Source: an uncultured Eubacteriales bacterium (GTDB lineage: Bacteria > Bacillota > Clostridia > Oscillospirales > CAG-272). Taken from it: 5,626 nucleotides of DNA. Location: contig CAKSOR010000201.1 in assembly GCA_934477985.1 (NCBI GenBank), positions 1-5,626 on the forward strand. The letters run 5' to 3'. Shown in pieces: positions 1 to 5,556 of the stretch (its first letter is position 1; every line of letters begins with the position of its first letter). A model generated the notes under the pieces. That model ran no database searches and had not been told where the DNA came from. It worked only from the letters and a program-made list of their open reading frames with translations. A program made the translations under genes and the position numbers.

Positions 1-249
1 GATGCCGAAGACACGCTCGAGTTCAAGCGGAAAATCAGGCGCGCTCTTGAAGTTGACAAGAACGTAGTAGCCCTCGGTGAGATCATTGATCGGGTACGCA
101 AGTCTGCGGGTACCCCACTCATTGACCGACTCGATGGTGCCGTTTGCAGCGATAAGGTTGGTGAACTTCTCAACCAGTGCCTTAGTGCTGTCCTCACCCT
201 GCTGTACATCAACGATAAACAGAGTTTCGTAGGAAGAAATCTTATCCAT
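1..249 (-). CDS. rpsF: Ribosomal protein S6 (bS6), 3' end cut off by window edge
   Basis: S6 is a small-subunit protein that binds 16S rRNA in the platform as a heterodimer with S18. Reading the minus strand from the ATG at 249 gives 83 residues beginning MDKISSYETLFIVDVQQGED. The S6 core follows, with WGTRRLAYPINDLTEGYYVLVNF (residues about 45-67) and a helix start ELERVFGI at the edge. The conserved 'rRLAYPI...GyYvl..F' pattern makes the family clear. S6 is usually about 95 residues, so roughly a dozen or more C-terminal residues are missing because the window ends, not because the gene is broken. The start is fixed by an AAGGAGG Shine-Dalgarno sequence at 259-265, 9 nt upstream. In Firmicutes rpsF normally leads an operon with ssb and rpsR; those would lie to the left, outside the window. 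Confidence 0.95.
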   Translation of the reverse strand, partial: MDKISSYETLFIVDVQQGEDSTKALVEKFTNLIAANGTIESVNEWGTRRLAYPINDLTEGYYVLVNFKSAPDFPLELERVFGI

Positions 250-267
250 GTTGTTACACCTCCTTAT

Positions 268-305
268 GGACATTAAGTCCCGGAACACACATATTTTTTC
301 CGGGA
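268..305 (-). promoter_or_regulatory. Structured rpsF leader with two mutually exclusive stem-loops
   Basis: In the minus-strand transcript, TTCCCGGAA-type sequence at 298-305 pairs perfectly over 8 bp with 278-285, leaving a 12-nt loop. A second hairpin, GGAC (277-280) with GTCC (268-271) around a 5-nt loop, shares bases 278-280 with the first, so both cannot form fully at once. The second hairpin ends only 2 nt before the Shine-Dalgarno at 265-259. Many bacteria control rpsF operons by binding of the S6:S18 complex to a leader RNA that mimics 16S rRNA. Position and structure here fit such autoregulation, but I could not match the known S6:S18 motif base by base, so the regulator is an inference. 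Confidence 0.5.
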
Positions 306-348
306 AAGGAGAGGTCACGCCGTACAGCGCAACCTATACCAGTTAATT

Positions 349-377
349 ATTATAGCACATATTCCGCTGTTTGTCAA
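349..377 (-). promoter_or_regulatory. Sigma-A promoter of rpsF
   Basis: On the minus strand TTGACA (377-372) and TATAAT (354-349) are both perfect consensus hexamers separated by exactly 17 nt. Transcription should start near 342, leaving a leader of about 90 nt before the rpsF ATG. The promoter begins only 33 nt downstream of the stop codon of the preceding minus-strand gene, so rpsF has its own strong start rather than depending on readthrough. Confidence 0.9.
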
Positions 378-409
378 GAGTCTTTGCGAATTTTTCCGAA
401 AAAAATGCC

Positions 410-1474
410 TCAGAACGTGAATTTTTCCCACGGCAGCTCCGCTGATTCCTCGCTGCGCATAAGAGCGTCGACATGTGTGAGCACAGGGAAGTCCTCCGTC
501 TTCAGTCTGCCGTTCGCCGCGGCGGCTTTGACTGCTCTGGCGACTCTCTCGGCGACAACCAGCGACTCGAGCGTCACTCCGGCGAGCTTTTCCTTCGCTT
601 CCTCGAGCGAAAGTCCCTCGCCGAGCAGGATTCCGACCTTGCGTGTGCGTCCGCCGTAGACCGTGACGTAGAGGTCACCCGCGCCGAGCGTCAGGTTGTT
701 CAGTTTGTCCTCCGACGTTCTGAACCTGTCCTCGCGGCTGTACTGGTAGTCGAGCAGGCGCGACATCTCCTTGAAGCTCTGCCCGAAGACCGCCGCCTGC
801 GAGTTGAAGTGCAGCTCCTCACTGCCGCGCTTCGCGTTGTTGAGACCTATCGTCAGCGCGATCGCCAGCGCGTAGCCGTTCTTGAGCGCGACGGCGCTCT
901 CTACGCCTGTGACGTCGTCGGTCAGGCTGATGTGGTAATAATCGGTCGCCATCAGCTTTTTGAATAACTCCAGCGCCTCGCGGTCAGCCGAGCAGAATGT
1001 GACTTCGGTCTGGTCCTCAGCGACGAGCTCATAGCTCGTGCAGGGTCCGCCGACCGCGCAGAGACGGCGCTTGAGACCCTTTTTCGCGAGTCTCTCCGCC
1101 CAGAGCGCCGGATAGGTCATCAGCCGACCGTCCGGGAGGTCGTAGAGTCCCTTTGTGACCGTGAGTACAGGTGTTTTCTCATCGACCGCCGGGAGGACGT
1201 TCTCGCCGAACCAGTCGACGCCGAAGCTCGATACTCCGCCGATCACCGCGTCAGCGCCGTCGAGCGCCGCGGAGAGCGCCTCGATCTGATGATAGCTGAT
1301 CTTCCCGTGGAACGGGCGGTCGAATTTCGGATGCTTGCCGGTTTTTTCGCACTCCTCGATTATCCCGCGGTCGAGATGCGTGCCGACCAGCCGCACCTCG
1401 TGCCCGTTGTCGGTCAGCGGAAAAGCGAGCGCCGAGCCCATCATTCCCGAGCCCACTATCGTAACTATTGCCAT
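410..1474 (-). CDS. Diverged NAD(P)-dependent glycerol-3-phosphate dehydrogenase (GpsA family)
   Basis: GpsA enzymes interconvert dihydroxyacetone phosphate and sn-glycerol 3-phosphate in the cytoplasm, supplying the backbone for phospholipids. From the chosen ATG the product is 354 residues, slightly longer than typical GpsA (about 330-340). It opens with a Rossmann signature G8-S-G-M-M-G13, then a TKGL motif (K108), a GGP motif at 142-144 and a second domain with LKN (K198, the position of the conserved catalytic lysine). Further on come NSQAAVFGQSFKEMSRL (224-240) and GAGDLYVTVYGGRTRKVG (264-281), the family's substrate-binding segment. Bacterial GpsA usually has SRN in that segment; here it is GRT, so Arg is kept and Asn replaced. 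GPS-F-A is also altered to GPC-T-S. The substrate may therefore not be exactly glycerol 3-phosphate. The start at 1474 is preferred over an in-frame ATG at 1537 because it immediately precedes the Rossmann strand and has AAGGA at 1485-1489, 10 nt upstream. Confidence 0.85.
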   Translation of the reverse strand: MAIVTIVGSGMMGSALAFPLTDNGHEVRLVGTHLDRGIIEECEKTGKHPKFDRPFHGKISYHQIEALSAALDGADAVIGGVSSFGVDWFGENVLPAVDEKTPVLTVTKGLYDLPDGRLMTYPALWAERLAKKGLKRRLCAVGGPCTSYELVAEDQTEVTFCSADREALELFKKLMATDYYHISLTDDVTGVESAVALKNGYALAIALTIGLNNAKRGSEELHFNSQAAVFGQSFKEMSRLLDYQYSREDRFRTSEDKLNNLTLGAGDLYVTVYGGRTRKVGILLGEGLSLEEAKEKLAGVTLESLVVAERVARAVKAAAANGRLKTEDFPVLTHVDALMRSEESAELPWEKFTF

Positions 1475-1518
1475 GATTTCATGTTCCTTTCGTTTTGTAC
1501 GCCGTTTGGCGATGTCTA

Positions 1519-1698
1519 TTAAGGCAATACCGCGCAATTCACGGCTGACGCCTTAAGCGCGCATCTGCTTGCGTCTTTTCCGTCATACTTCACAAAAATT
1601 CTTGACAGGGGCGGTACCCTGCCTGCGAATTTTTGTATCGTCTGACGAAAAATCCGCTGGCGCATCTACGCACTTAGAATTGTGCGGTATTGCCTTAA
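1519..1698. repeat. 180-nt imperfect inverted-repeat element (MITE-like or structured RNA)
   Basis: The left end TTAAGGCAATACCGC... (1519-1540) and the reverse complement of the right end (1677-1698) match at 21 of 22 positions. The one difference still allows a G-U pair in RNA. Inner arms also pair: 1576-1585 with 1643-1652 (9 of 10), then 1592-1601 with 1627-1636 (perfect 10 bp). The centre folds as CAGGG (1606-1610), a 6-nt loop and CCCTG (1617-1621). The middle of each arm carries a GCGCATCT sequence (1559-1566 and 1660-1667) that can form small side hairpins, giving a cruciform-like outline. There is no convincing coding sequence. Size, near-perfect ends and intergenic position fit a non-autonomous mobile element; a transcribed structured RNA is the alternative. 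No clear target duplication is visible beyond the TTAA-containing ends themselves. Confidence 0.75.
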
Positions 1699-1727
1699 AT
1701 TTTACCACAGTTCTGTGGAAAAATCAA
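1699..1727 (-). promoter_or_regulatory. Probable extended -10 promoter reading toward the gpsA-like gene
   Basis: On the minus strand TTGATT (1727-1722, 4 of 6 consensus) is followed after 17 nt by TAAAAT (1704-1699, 5 of 6) with a TGn extended -10. The start point would be about 1692, inside the right end of the long inverted repeat. Most of the spacer is the perfect palindrome CCACAGAACTGTGG (1705-1718), the position expected for a repressor operator. Transcription from here would place the whole 1519-1698 structure in a leader of about 220 nt ahead of the gpsA-like gene. I saw no better promoter closer to that gene. Confidence 0.6.
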
Positions 1728-1752
1728 GTACCCCGGGCAAAAACGGCGATTT

Positions 1753-1766
1753 TGCTCAAATGAGCA
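1753..1766. promoter_or_regulatory. Operator-like palindrome between the divergent promoters
   Basis: TGCTCA-AA-TGAGCA is a perfect 6-bp inverted repeat with a 2-nt centre. It lies between the minus-strand promoter (1699-1727) and the plus-strand promoter (1858-1886). It is too short for a terminator and has no T-run. A dimeric regulator site is possible, but no particular regulator can be named. Confidence 0.3.
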
Positions 1767-1857
1767 CAAACGCGCAGAGGCTATGCCGAGCGAGCAGCGT
1801 CAGATCCGCGTTTCCTTAAAAAATCGTGAAAACCCTTGTTTTTTGTCGGAAATGGTA

Positions 1858-1886
1858 TTGCAAAATGAGTCCGGATGTGGTATAAT
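1858..1886 (+). promoter_or_regulatory. Extended -10 promoter of the cps-type operon
   Basis: TTGCAA (1858-1863, 4 of 6 consensus) is spaced 17 nt from a perfect TATAAT (1881-1886), which is preceded by TGG, an extended -10 TGn. Runs of A and T upstream (about 1817-1852) could act as an UP element. The start would be near 1893, giving a leader of about 35 nt to the first gene. Confidence 0.85.
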
Positions 1887-1896
1887 AATACCGTAT

Positions 1897-1911
1897 GGAT
1901 CTTTTTGATCC
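1897..1911 (+). promoter_or_regulatory. 5'-end hairpin in the cps operon leader
   Basis: GGATC and GATCC pair perfectly around a TTTTT loop. The hairpin sits a few bases after the predicted transcription start and 3 nt before the GGGGGG Shine-Dalgarno tract (1915-1920). A 5'-terminal hairpin like this commonly protects an mRNA end; it may also influence ribosome access. Only 5 bp, so the effect is uncertain. Confidence 0.4.
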
Positions 1912-1927
1912 TTCGGGGGGAAAAGAA

Positions 1928-2647
1928 ATGTATTTTGCCGATATTCACTGCCACGCGCTCGCCGGGGTCGATGACGGCGCGCCTGACGATAAAACGATGT
2001 ACGAGATGATCGACGCCGCTTTCCGCGACGGTGTGCGGTTACTCTGCTTCACGCCGCACTGGAATCCGTCGGTCTTCGGCGACAACCGCGCGAGCGTGTC
2101 GAACGCCTTCGCTAAGGCGAGCGAATACGTAGTCTCAAAGCGGATCGGTATGAGACTCTTCTTGGCGAATGAACTGCGCGCCGACCGCGGCGATCTGTCC
2201 TGGCTCTCCGAACGGCTTTGCAGGACGCTCCACGGGCGCTGTGTGCTCGTTGATTTCCCGACACGTGAATCGGTGAAGAACATCTCGGACGGCGTCTACC
2301 GACTGCTCTCAGCCGGCTACAAGCCGATTCTCGCGCACGCCGAGCGTTATGAGTCGCTCGGATTCTCGGTTGAGCCGCTCAAAAACCTCCGCGCGGACGG
2401 CGCGCTCATCCAGATGAACGCCGGGTCGCCGCTCGGCAGCTTCGGGTTCATGTGCGCTCTGCGCGCCAAAGCCATGCTGAAGGAGCGCGTCGCCGACATC
2501 GCCGCGTCCGACGCGCACGATCTCTCTGACCGCCCGACCGAAATGTCGGCCGGGTACGCCTTCGTCGAAAAGAAGTACGGCAGGGAATACGCCGCGTCGC
2601 TCTTCTGCGCCTGTCCTGAGTCAATATTCAAAAATAAAGGGGAATGA
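1928..2647 (+). CDS. cpsB: PHP-family protein-tyrosine phosphatase, CpsB/YwqE type
   Basis: Members of this family are manganese-dependent cytoplasmic phosphatases that remove phosphate from the tyrosine cluster of the partner kinase, resetting capsule or exopolysaccharide synthesis. The 239-residue product starts MYFADIHCHALAGVDDG, the family's usual opening, and is near the usual length (about 240-255). All PHP metal-site motifs are present in order: H7-C-H9, TPH44, NE82, AH137AER and SD195-A-H197D. An ATG at 1895 is in frame but lies within about 2 nt of the predicted transcription start and has no binding site. The ATG at 1928 has GGGGGG 7 nt upstream and places the HxH motif where relatives have it. 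It is the first gene of a compact three-gene set, with only 2 nt before the next start. Confidence 0.92.
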   Translation: MYFADIHCHALAGVDDGAPDDKTMYEMIDAAFRDGVRLLCFTPHWNPSVFGDNRASVSNAFAKASEYVVSKRIGMRLFLANELRADRGDLSWLSERLCRTLHGRCVLVDFPTRESVKNISDGVYRLLSAGYKPILAHAERYESLGFSVEPLKNLRADGALIQMNAGSPLGSFGFMCALRAKAMLKERVADIAASDAHDLSDRPTEMSAGYAFVEKKYGREYAASLFCACPESIFKNKGE

Positions 2648-2649
2648 AA

Positions 2650-3444
2650 ATGTCTGAAAACAATCCCGGCGTCAAGCAGATCGACCTTCGCGACCTCTTT
2701 GACGTCCTCAAGAAAAACATCGTAATGATCGTCATCGCGGCGGTTGTCGCGGCGGTCGGTTCGTATGTCTGGACAAAGACGAACTACGTCCCGGCGTACC
2801 GCTCAACCGCGACGCTCTACCTTCTGCGTCAGTACAGACTGAGCGACAACGAGCAGCTTGCCACCGGAACGCTCAATAATGAGCTCCAGCTGTCGACCGG
2901 ACTCATCAATGACTGCAATTACATCCTCAAACAGCCGTCCGTGCTGAACGAGGTCATCTCGGAGCTCAGGCTGAACACCACGCCCGGCGCGCTGAAGAGC
3001 TGCATCGCGACCAACAACCCGCAGAACACCCGCGTGCTCGAGGTCAGCGTCATTGCGGCGTCGCCCGAGCTCGCCAAGGAGATCGTCGACTCGCTCTGCG
3101 AGGTCGGAGCCAAGAAGATAGTCGACACGATCGGCGTCAATCAGGTCAACATCAGCGAGTATGGCAATGTTGACCCGAATCCCTGCAACCGTCCGAGAAA
3201 CAGCCGCCATCTCGTTGTCGGAGCGGTTGCCGCGGCGGTTGTCTACCTGATTTTCTTTGTGATTTCGCTGCTTGACGACGGCATCAGGAGCGACGACGAT
3301 GTCGAGCGCTATCTCGGGCTGAGCGTCCTCGGGCGCATCCCGGACACAAACGCGCCGCACTCGGGAAAGTACGGCTATTACGGCTACGGTCAGAAAAAGC
3401 GCCCGAAGCACTCAAAGAAGTCCGGCGCGGAGAGCGAGGGATGA
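2650..3444 (+). CDS. cpsC: Wzz/CpsC-type chain-length determinant and kinase activator
   Basis: CpsC/YveK proteins are membrane adaptors that set polysaccharide chain length and activate the separate tyrosine kinase through their cytoplasmic C-terminal tail. The 264-residue product has an N-terminal cytoplasmic segment (IDLRDLFDVLKKN), a first membrane helix at about 24-41 and an extracellular Wzz domain. A short proline stretch follows (176-182), then a second helix at about 187-207 and the family motif DDGIRSDDDVERYLGLSVLG (209-228). The tail holds four tyrosines (241, 243, 244, 246) in a YGYYGYG block followed by a Lys/Arg-rich end; this is unusual because the tyrosine cluster normally belongs to the kinase. 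The ATG at 2650 is preferred over 2644: the AAAGGGG site (2636-2642) is 7 nt from 2650 but only 1 nt from 2644. Confidence 0.9.
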   Translation: MSENNPGVKQIDLRDLFDVLKKNIVMIVIAAVVAAVGSYVWTKTNYVPAYRSTATLYLLRQYRLSDNEQLATGTLNNELQLSTGLINDCNYILKQPSVLNEVISELRLNTTPGALKSCIATNNPQNTRVLEVSVIAASPELAKEIVDSLCEVGAKKIVDTIGVNQVNISEYGNVDPNPCNRPRNSRHLVVGAVAAAVVYLIFFVISLLDDGIRSDDDVERYLGLSVLGRIPDTNAPHSGKYGYYGYGQKKRPKHSKKSGAESEG

Positions 3445-3448
3445 TCAG

Positions 3449-4114
3449 ATGGAAAAGGTAGAACTCACGCTCAAGGGACAGGATGATTTCTTCACGATTG
3501 AGGCGTACAAGGCGCTCAGGACGAACATCCAGTTCTGCGGCAAGGACATCCGCGTCATCGGAGTGACGAGTTGCAGTGAGAACGAGGGCAAGACCACGAT
3601 CGTGCTTAATATCGCGAAGAGCTTCTCGGAGCTCGGCAAGCGGGTGCTGGTCGTTGACGCCGACATGCGCAAGTCGGTCATCGCCGGGCGGAACACCGAC
3701 GCCAAGGACGTCGTCGGACTCTCGGAGGTACTGACCGGGCTCTCGCAGCTCGGAGACAGCCTTTACGCGACGCAGTACCCGGGACTTAATATCCTCTTCT
3801 CGGGCAAGTACCCGCCGAACCCGGTCGAGCTGATCGGTGGAAAGTATTTCGGCGCGGCTATCGAGGCGCTGAAGAAGGTGTACGACTACATATTCGTCGA
3901 CACACCGCCGCTCGGTCAGGTCATCGACGCGTCGATCGCGGCGACCCACTGCGACGGAATGATTTTAGTCATAGGAAATCCGAAGCTGCACGTGAGACAG
4001 GTGCAGGAGACGGTCGAGCAGCTGAAGAAGAGCGGCTGTCCGATCCTCGGCGCGGTCAGGAACCACGCGGGCGGCGATGGTCACGGCTACGGATACTACA
4101 GGAAGAAATACTGA
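3449..4114 (+). CDS. cpsD: Bacterial tyrosine kinase, CpsD/YwqD type
   Basis: BY-kinases are P-loop ATPases of the MinD/ParA fold that autophosphorylate a C-terminal tyrosine cluster when bound to their membrane adaptor. The 221-residue product is typical of the free-standing Firmicutes form. Visible motifs are EAYKALRTN (18-26, ring-forming helix), Walker A SENEGKTT (43-50), Walker A' VLVVDADMRKS (66-76), GLSEVLTG (90-97), NPVELIGG (124-131) and Walker B YIFVDTPP (147-154). The tail is GHGYGYYRKKY (tyrosines 214, 216, 217, 221). The P-loop has Asn45 where most relatives have Gly (GEGK); the catalytic Lys48 and Thr49 are kept. It starts 4 nt after the adaptor gene with GAGGG at 3436-3440, 8 nt upstream. 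Its neighbours are its expected activator and phosphatase. Confidence 0.92.
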   Translation: MEKVELTLKGQDDFFTIEAYKALRTNIQFCGKDIRVIGVTSCSENEGKTTIVLNIAKSFSELGKRVLVVDADMRKSVIAGRNTDAKDVVGLSEVLTGLSQLGDSLYATQYPGLNILFSGKYPPNPVELIGGKYFGAAIEALKKVYDYIFVDTPPLGQVIDASIAATHCDGMILVIGNPKLHVRQVQETVEQLKKSGCPILGAVRNHAGGDGHGYGYYRKKY

Positions 4115-4120
4115 CGCTGA

Positions 4121-4141
4121 TCCGCGGTGACGTCCCGCGGA
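4121..4141 (+). terminator. GC-rich hairpin after the kinase gene, possible weak terminator
   Basis: TCCGCGG and CCGCGGA form a perfect 7-bp stem around a 7-nt loop, 6 nt after the kinase stop codon. A run of six T (4159-4164) follows, but about 17 nt beyond the stem, so this is not a standard intrinsic terminator. It may attenuate transcription or act as an mRNA processing or stability element between the cps genes and the permease gene. No clear new promoter is visible between it and 4189. Confidence 0.4.
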
Positions 4142-4188
4142 CATCGGACAAAGTTCAATTTTTTAAGAAAGAAAACGGAAACGACAAA

Positions 4189-5508
4189 ATGATAATCGCA
4201 CTTATAATCTTTGCGCTGACCTATGTACTCATGCTCGCGCTGCCGAAATACCGCCCATATGTTGCGCTCGGAAGCGCGGCAGTCTACCTCATTCTCGGAC
4301 TCTGCGGACTCTGGGATTACACGCCGCTCGACGCGCTCGGGGCAATCGACTTCAACGTCCTCATGATGATGGCTGGCATGATGGGCATTGTGACGCTCTT
4401 CATCGAGAGCCGCATGCCCGCGCGCCTTTCAGAGCTTATGATCGTCAAAGTCCCGAACGTCAAGTGGGCTGTGCTTTTGCTCTCGCTCTTCGCCGGATTG
4501 ATAAGCGCGTTCGTCGACAATGTCGCGACTGTGCTTATGGTCGCGCCGGTCGGACTCGCCATCTCGCGCAAGCTGAAGATCTCGCCCGTGCCGGTGATCA
4601 TCTCGATCGCGGTGTCGTCTAATCTCCAGGGCGCGGCGACACTGGTCGGCGACACGACGAGCATACTTCTCGGCGGATTCGCTGATATGAACTTCTTCGA
4701 CTTCTTCTGGATGCAGGGACGCCCCGGAATCTTCTGGGGCGTTGAGCTCGGCGCGCTGGCGTCGCTTGTTGTGCTTCTCATCATTTTCAGAAAGGACACT
4801 CAGCCGATCTCGGCTGAAGTCGAGACAAAGGTCGACGATTATTTCCCCTCCTGGCTGATAATCGGAACGGTTGTGTTACTGATAATCGCGTCGTTCATTC
4901 CGAAGCCGGACGGCGGCGCCGCGCTGGCTGTCTATGAGCTCAGAAGCGGAATAATCTGCATGACGCTCTGTGTGATCGGTGTCGTCCGCGACGCTGTGAA
5001 GCACAGCCGCAAGGACATGCTCTTCAAGGTGCTCGAGGATCTCGACCGCGACACACTGCTGCTCCTGACCGGACTTTTCATCGTCATTGAGGGAATCCGG
5101 CGCGCGGGAGTCATCGACGCCGCGGCGGAGCTCTTCCACAATATCGCGGGCGACAATCCGTTCGTGCTTTACACGCTGCTGGTCTTCATCTCGGTGATCC
5201 TGTCGGCGTTCATCGACAACATACCGTATGTCGCGACGATGCTGCCGGTCGTGCAGGGAATCGCGGTGCTGATGAACGGCGGAGAGGGAGTCGCGCCGTA
5301 CGTGTTCTACTTCGGACTGCTGACCGGAGCGACGCTCGGCGGAAACCTGACTCCAATCGGAGCGTCGGCGAACATCGCGGCGATCGGAATTCTCAGAAAG
5401 AACGGCGAGAAGGTCACGACGCGCGAGTTTCTGCGCATCGGAGTGCCGTTCACGCTGGCGGCGGTCATCACCGGCTACGTGTTCATCTGGATATTCTGGA
5501 GAGTGTGA
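4189..5508 (+). CDS. ArsB/SLC13-type permease (ion transporter superfamily), substrate unknown
   Basis: This is a 439-residue integral membrane protein with about eleven to thirteen hydrophobic segments spread from residue 2 to 436. It shows the superfamily's internal duplication: SAFVDNVATVLMVAPV (106-121) in the first half and SAFIDNIPYVATMLPVV (339-355) in the second. Each half is followed by a substrate- or ion-binding loop, GAATLVGDTTSILLG (148-162) and GGNLTPIGASANIAAIGI (384-401). A charged cytoplasmic stretch (about 200-219) joins the halves. Relatives include arsenite pumps (ArsB), NhaD sodium/proton antiporters, P-protein-like permeases and dicarboxylate or sulfate transporters. No arsR or arsC is beside it, so arsenite is not supported by context. 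The ribosome site is weak (CGGAA at 4176-4180, 8 nt upstream). It follows the kinase gene by 74 nt on the same strand and may or may not share its transcript. Confidence 0.88.
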   Translation: MIIALIIFALTYVLMLALPKYRPYVALGSAAVYLILGLCGLWDYTPLDALGAIDFNVLMMMAGMMGIVTLFIESRMPARLSELMIVKVPNVKWAVLLLSLFAGLISAFVDNVATVLMVAPVGLAISRKLKISPVPVIISIAVSSNLQGAATLVGDTTSILLGGFADMNFFDFFWMQGRPGIFWGVELGALASLVVLLIIFRKDTQPISAEVETKVDDYFPSWLIIGTVVLLIIASFIPKPDGGAALAVYELRSGIICMTLCVIGVVRDAVKHSRKDMLFKVLEDLDRDTLLLLTGLFIVIEGIRRAGVIDAAAELFHNIAGDNPFVLYTLLVFISVILSAFIDNIPYVATMLPVVQGIAVLMNGGEGVAPYVFYFGLLTGATLGGNLTPIGASANIAAIGILRKNGEKVTTREFLRIGVPFTLAAVITGYVFIWIFWRV

Positions 5509-5556
5509 GTGCGGAGCTCATTCGAAAAAAACATAGGGATAAGCTGAATAATTGGA

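Noticed and set aside
391..409. A/T-rich TTTTTCCGAAAAA palindrome between the gpsA-like gene and rpsF
   Set aside because: The arms are almost only A and T with a 2-3 nt centre, so it would make a very weak stem and cannot be called a terminator.
473..967. 164-codon plus-strand open frame opposite the gpsA-like gene
   Set aside because: It is antisense to a well-supported enzyme gene, is rich in Arg/Glu/Val as expected from a shadow of GC-rich coding DNA, and has no ribosome site.
1602..1630. TTGACA on the plus strand within the inverted repeat
   Set aside because: At 17 nt spacing the -10 would be GCGAAT, which is not a plausible -10 hexamer, and no gene follows.
1705..1722. DnaA-box-like TTTTCCACA on the minus strand
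   Set aside because: One mismatch from the consensus, no cluster of boxes, no dnaA or dnaN nearby; the palindrome and promoter reading explains the sequence better.
1569..1763. 64-codon plus-strand open frame starting MRLFRHTSQKF
   Set aside because: It starts inside the inverted-repeat element, spans its right half, has no ribosome site and shows no recognisable protein features; it overlaps the proposed minus-strand promoter.
1895..1927. Upstream in-frame ATG for the phosphatase
   Set aside because: It lies about 2 nt after the predicted transcription start with no ribosome site, while the ATG at 1928 has a G-rich site at proper spacing and matches the family's N-terminus.
3284..3949. 221-codon minus-strand open frame across the adaptor and kinase genes
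   Set aside because: It runs antisense across two clear genes; composition is Arg/Asp/Leu-rich shadow and there is no start signal.
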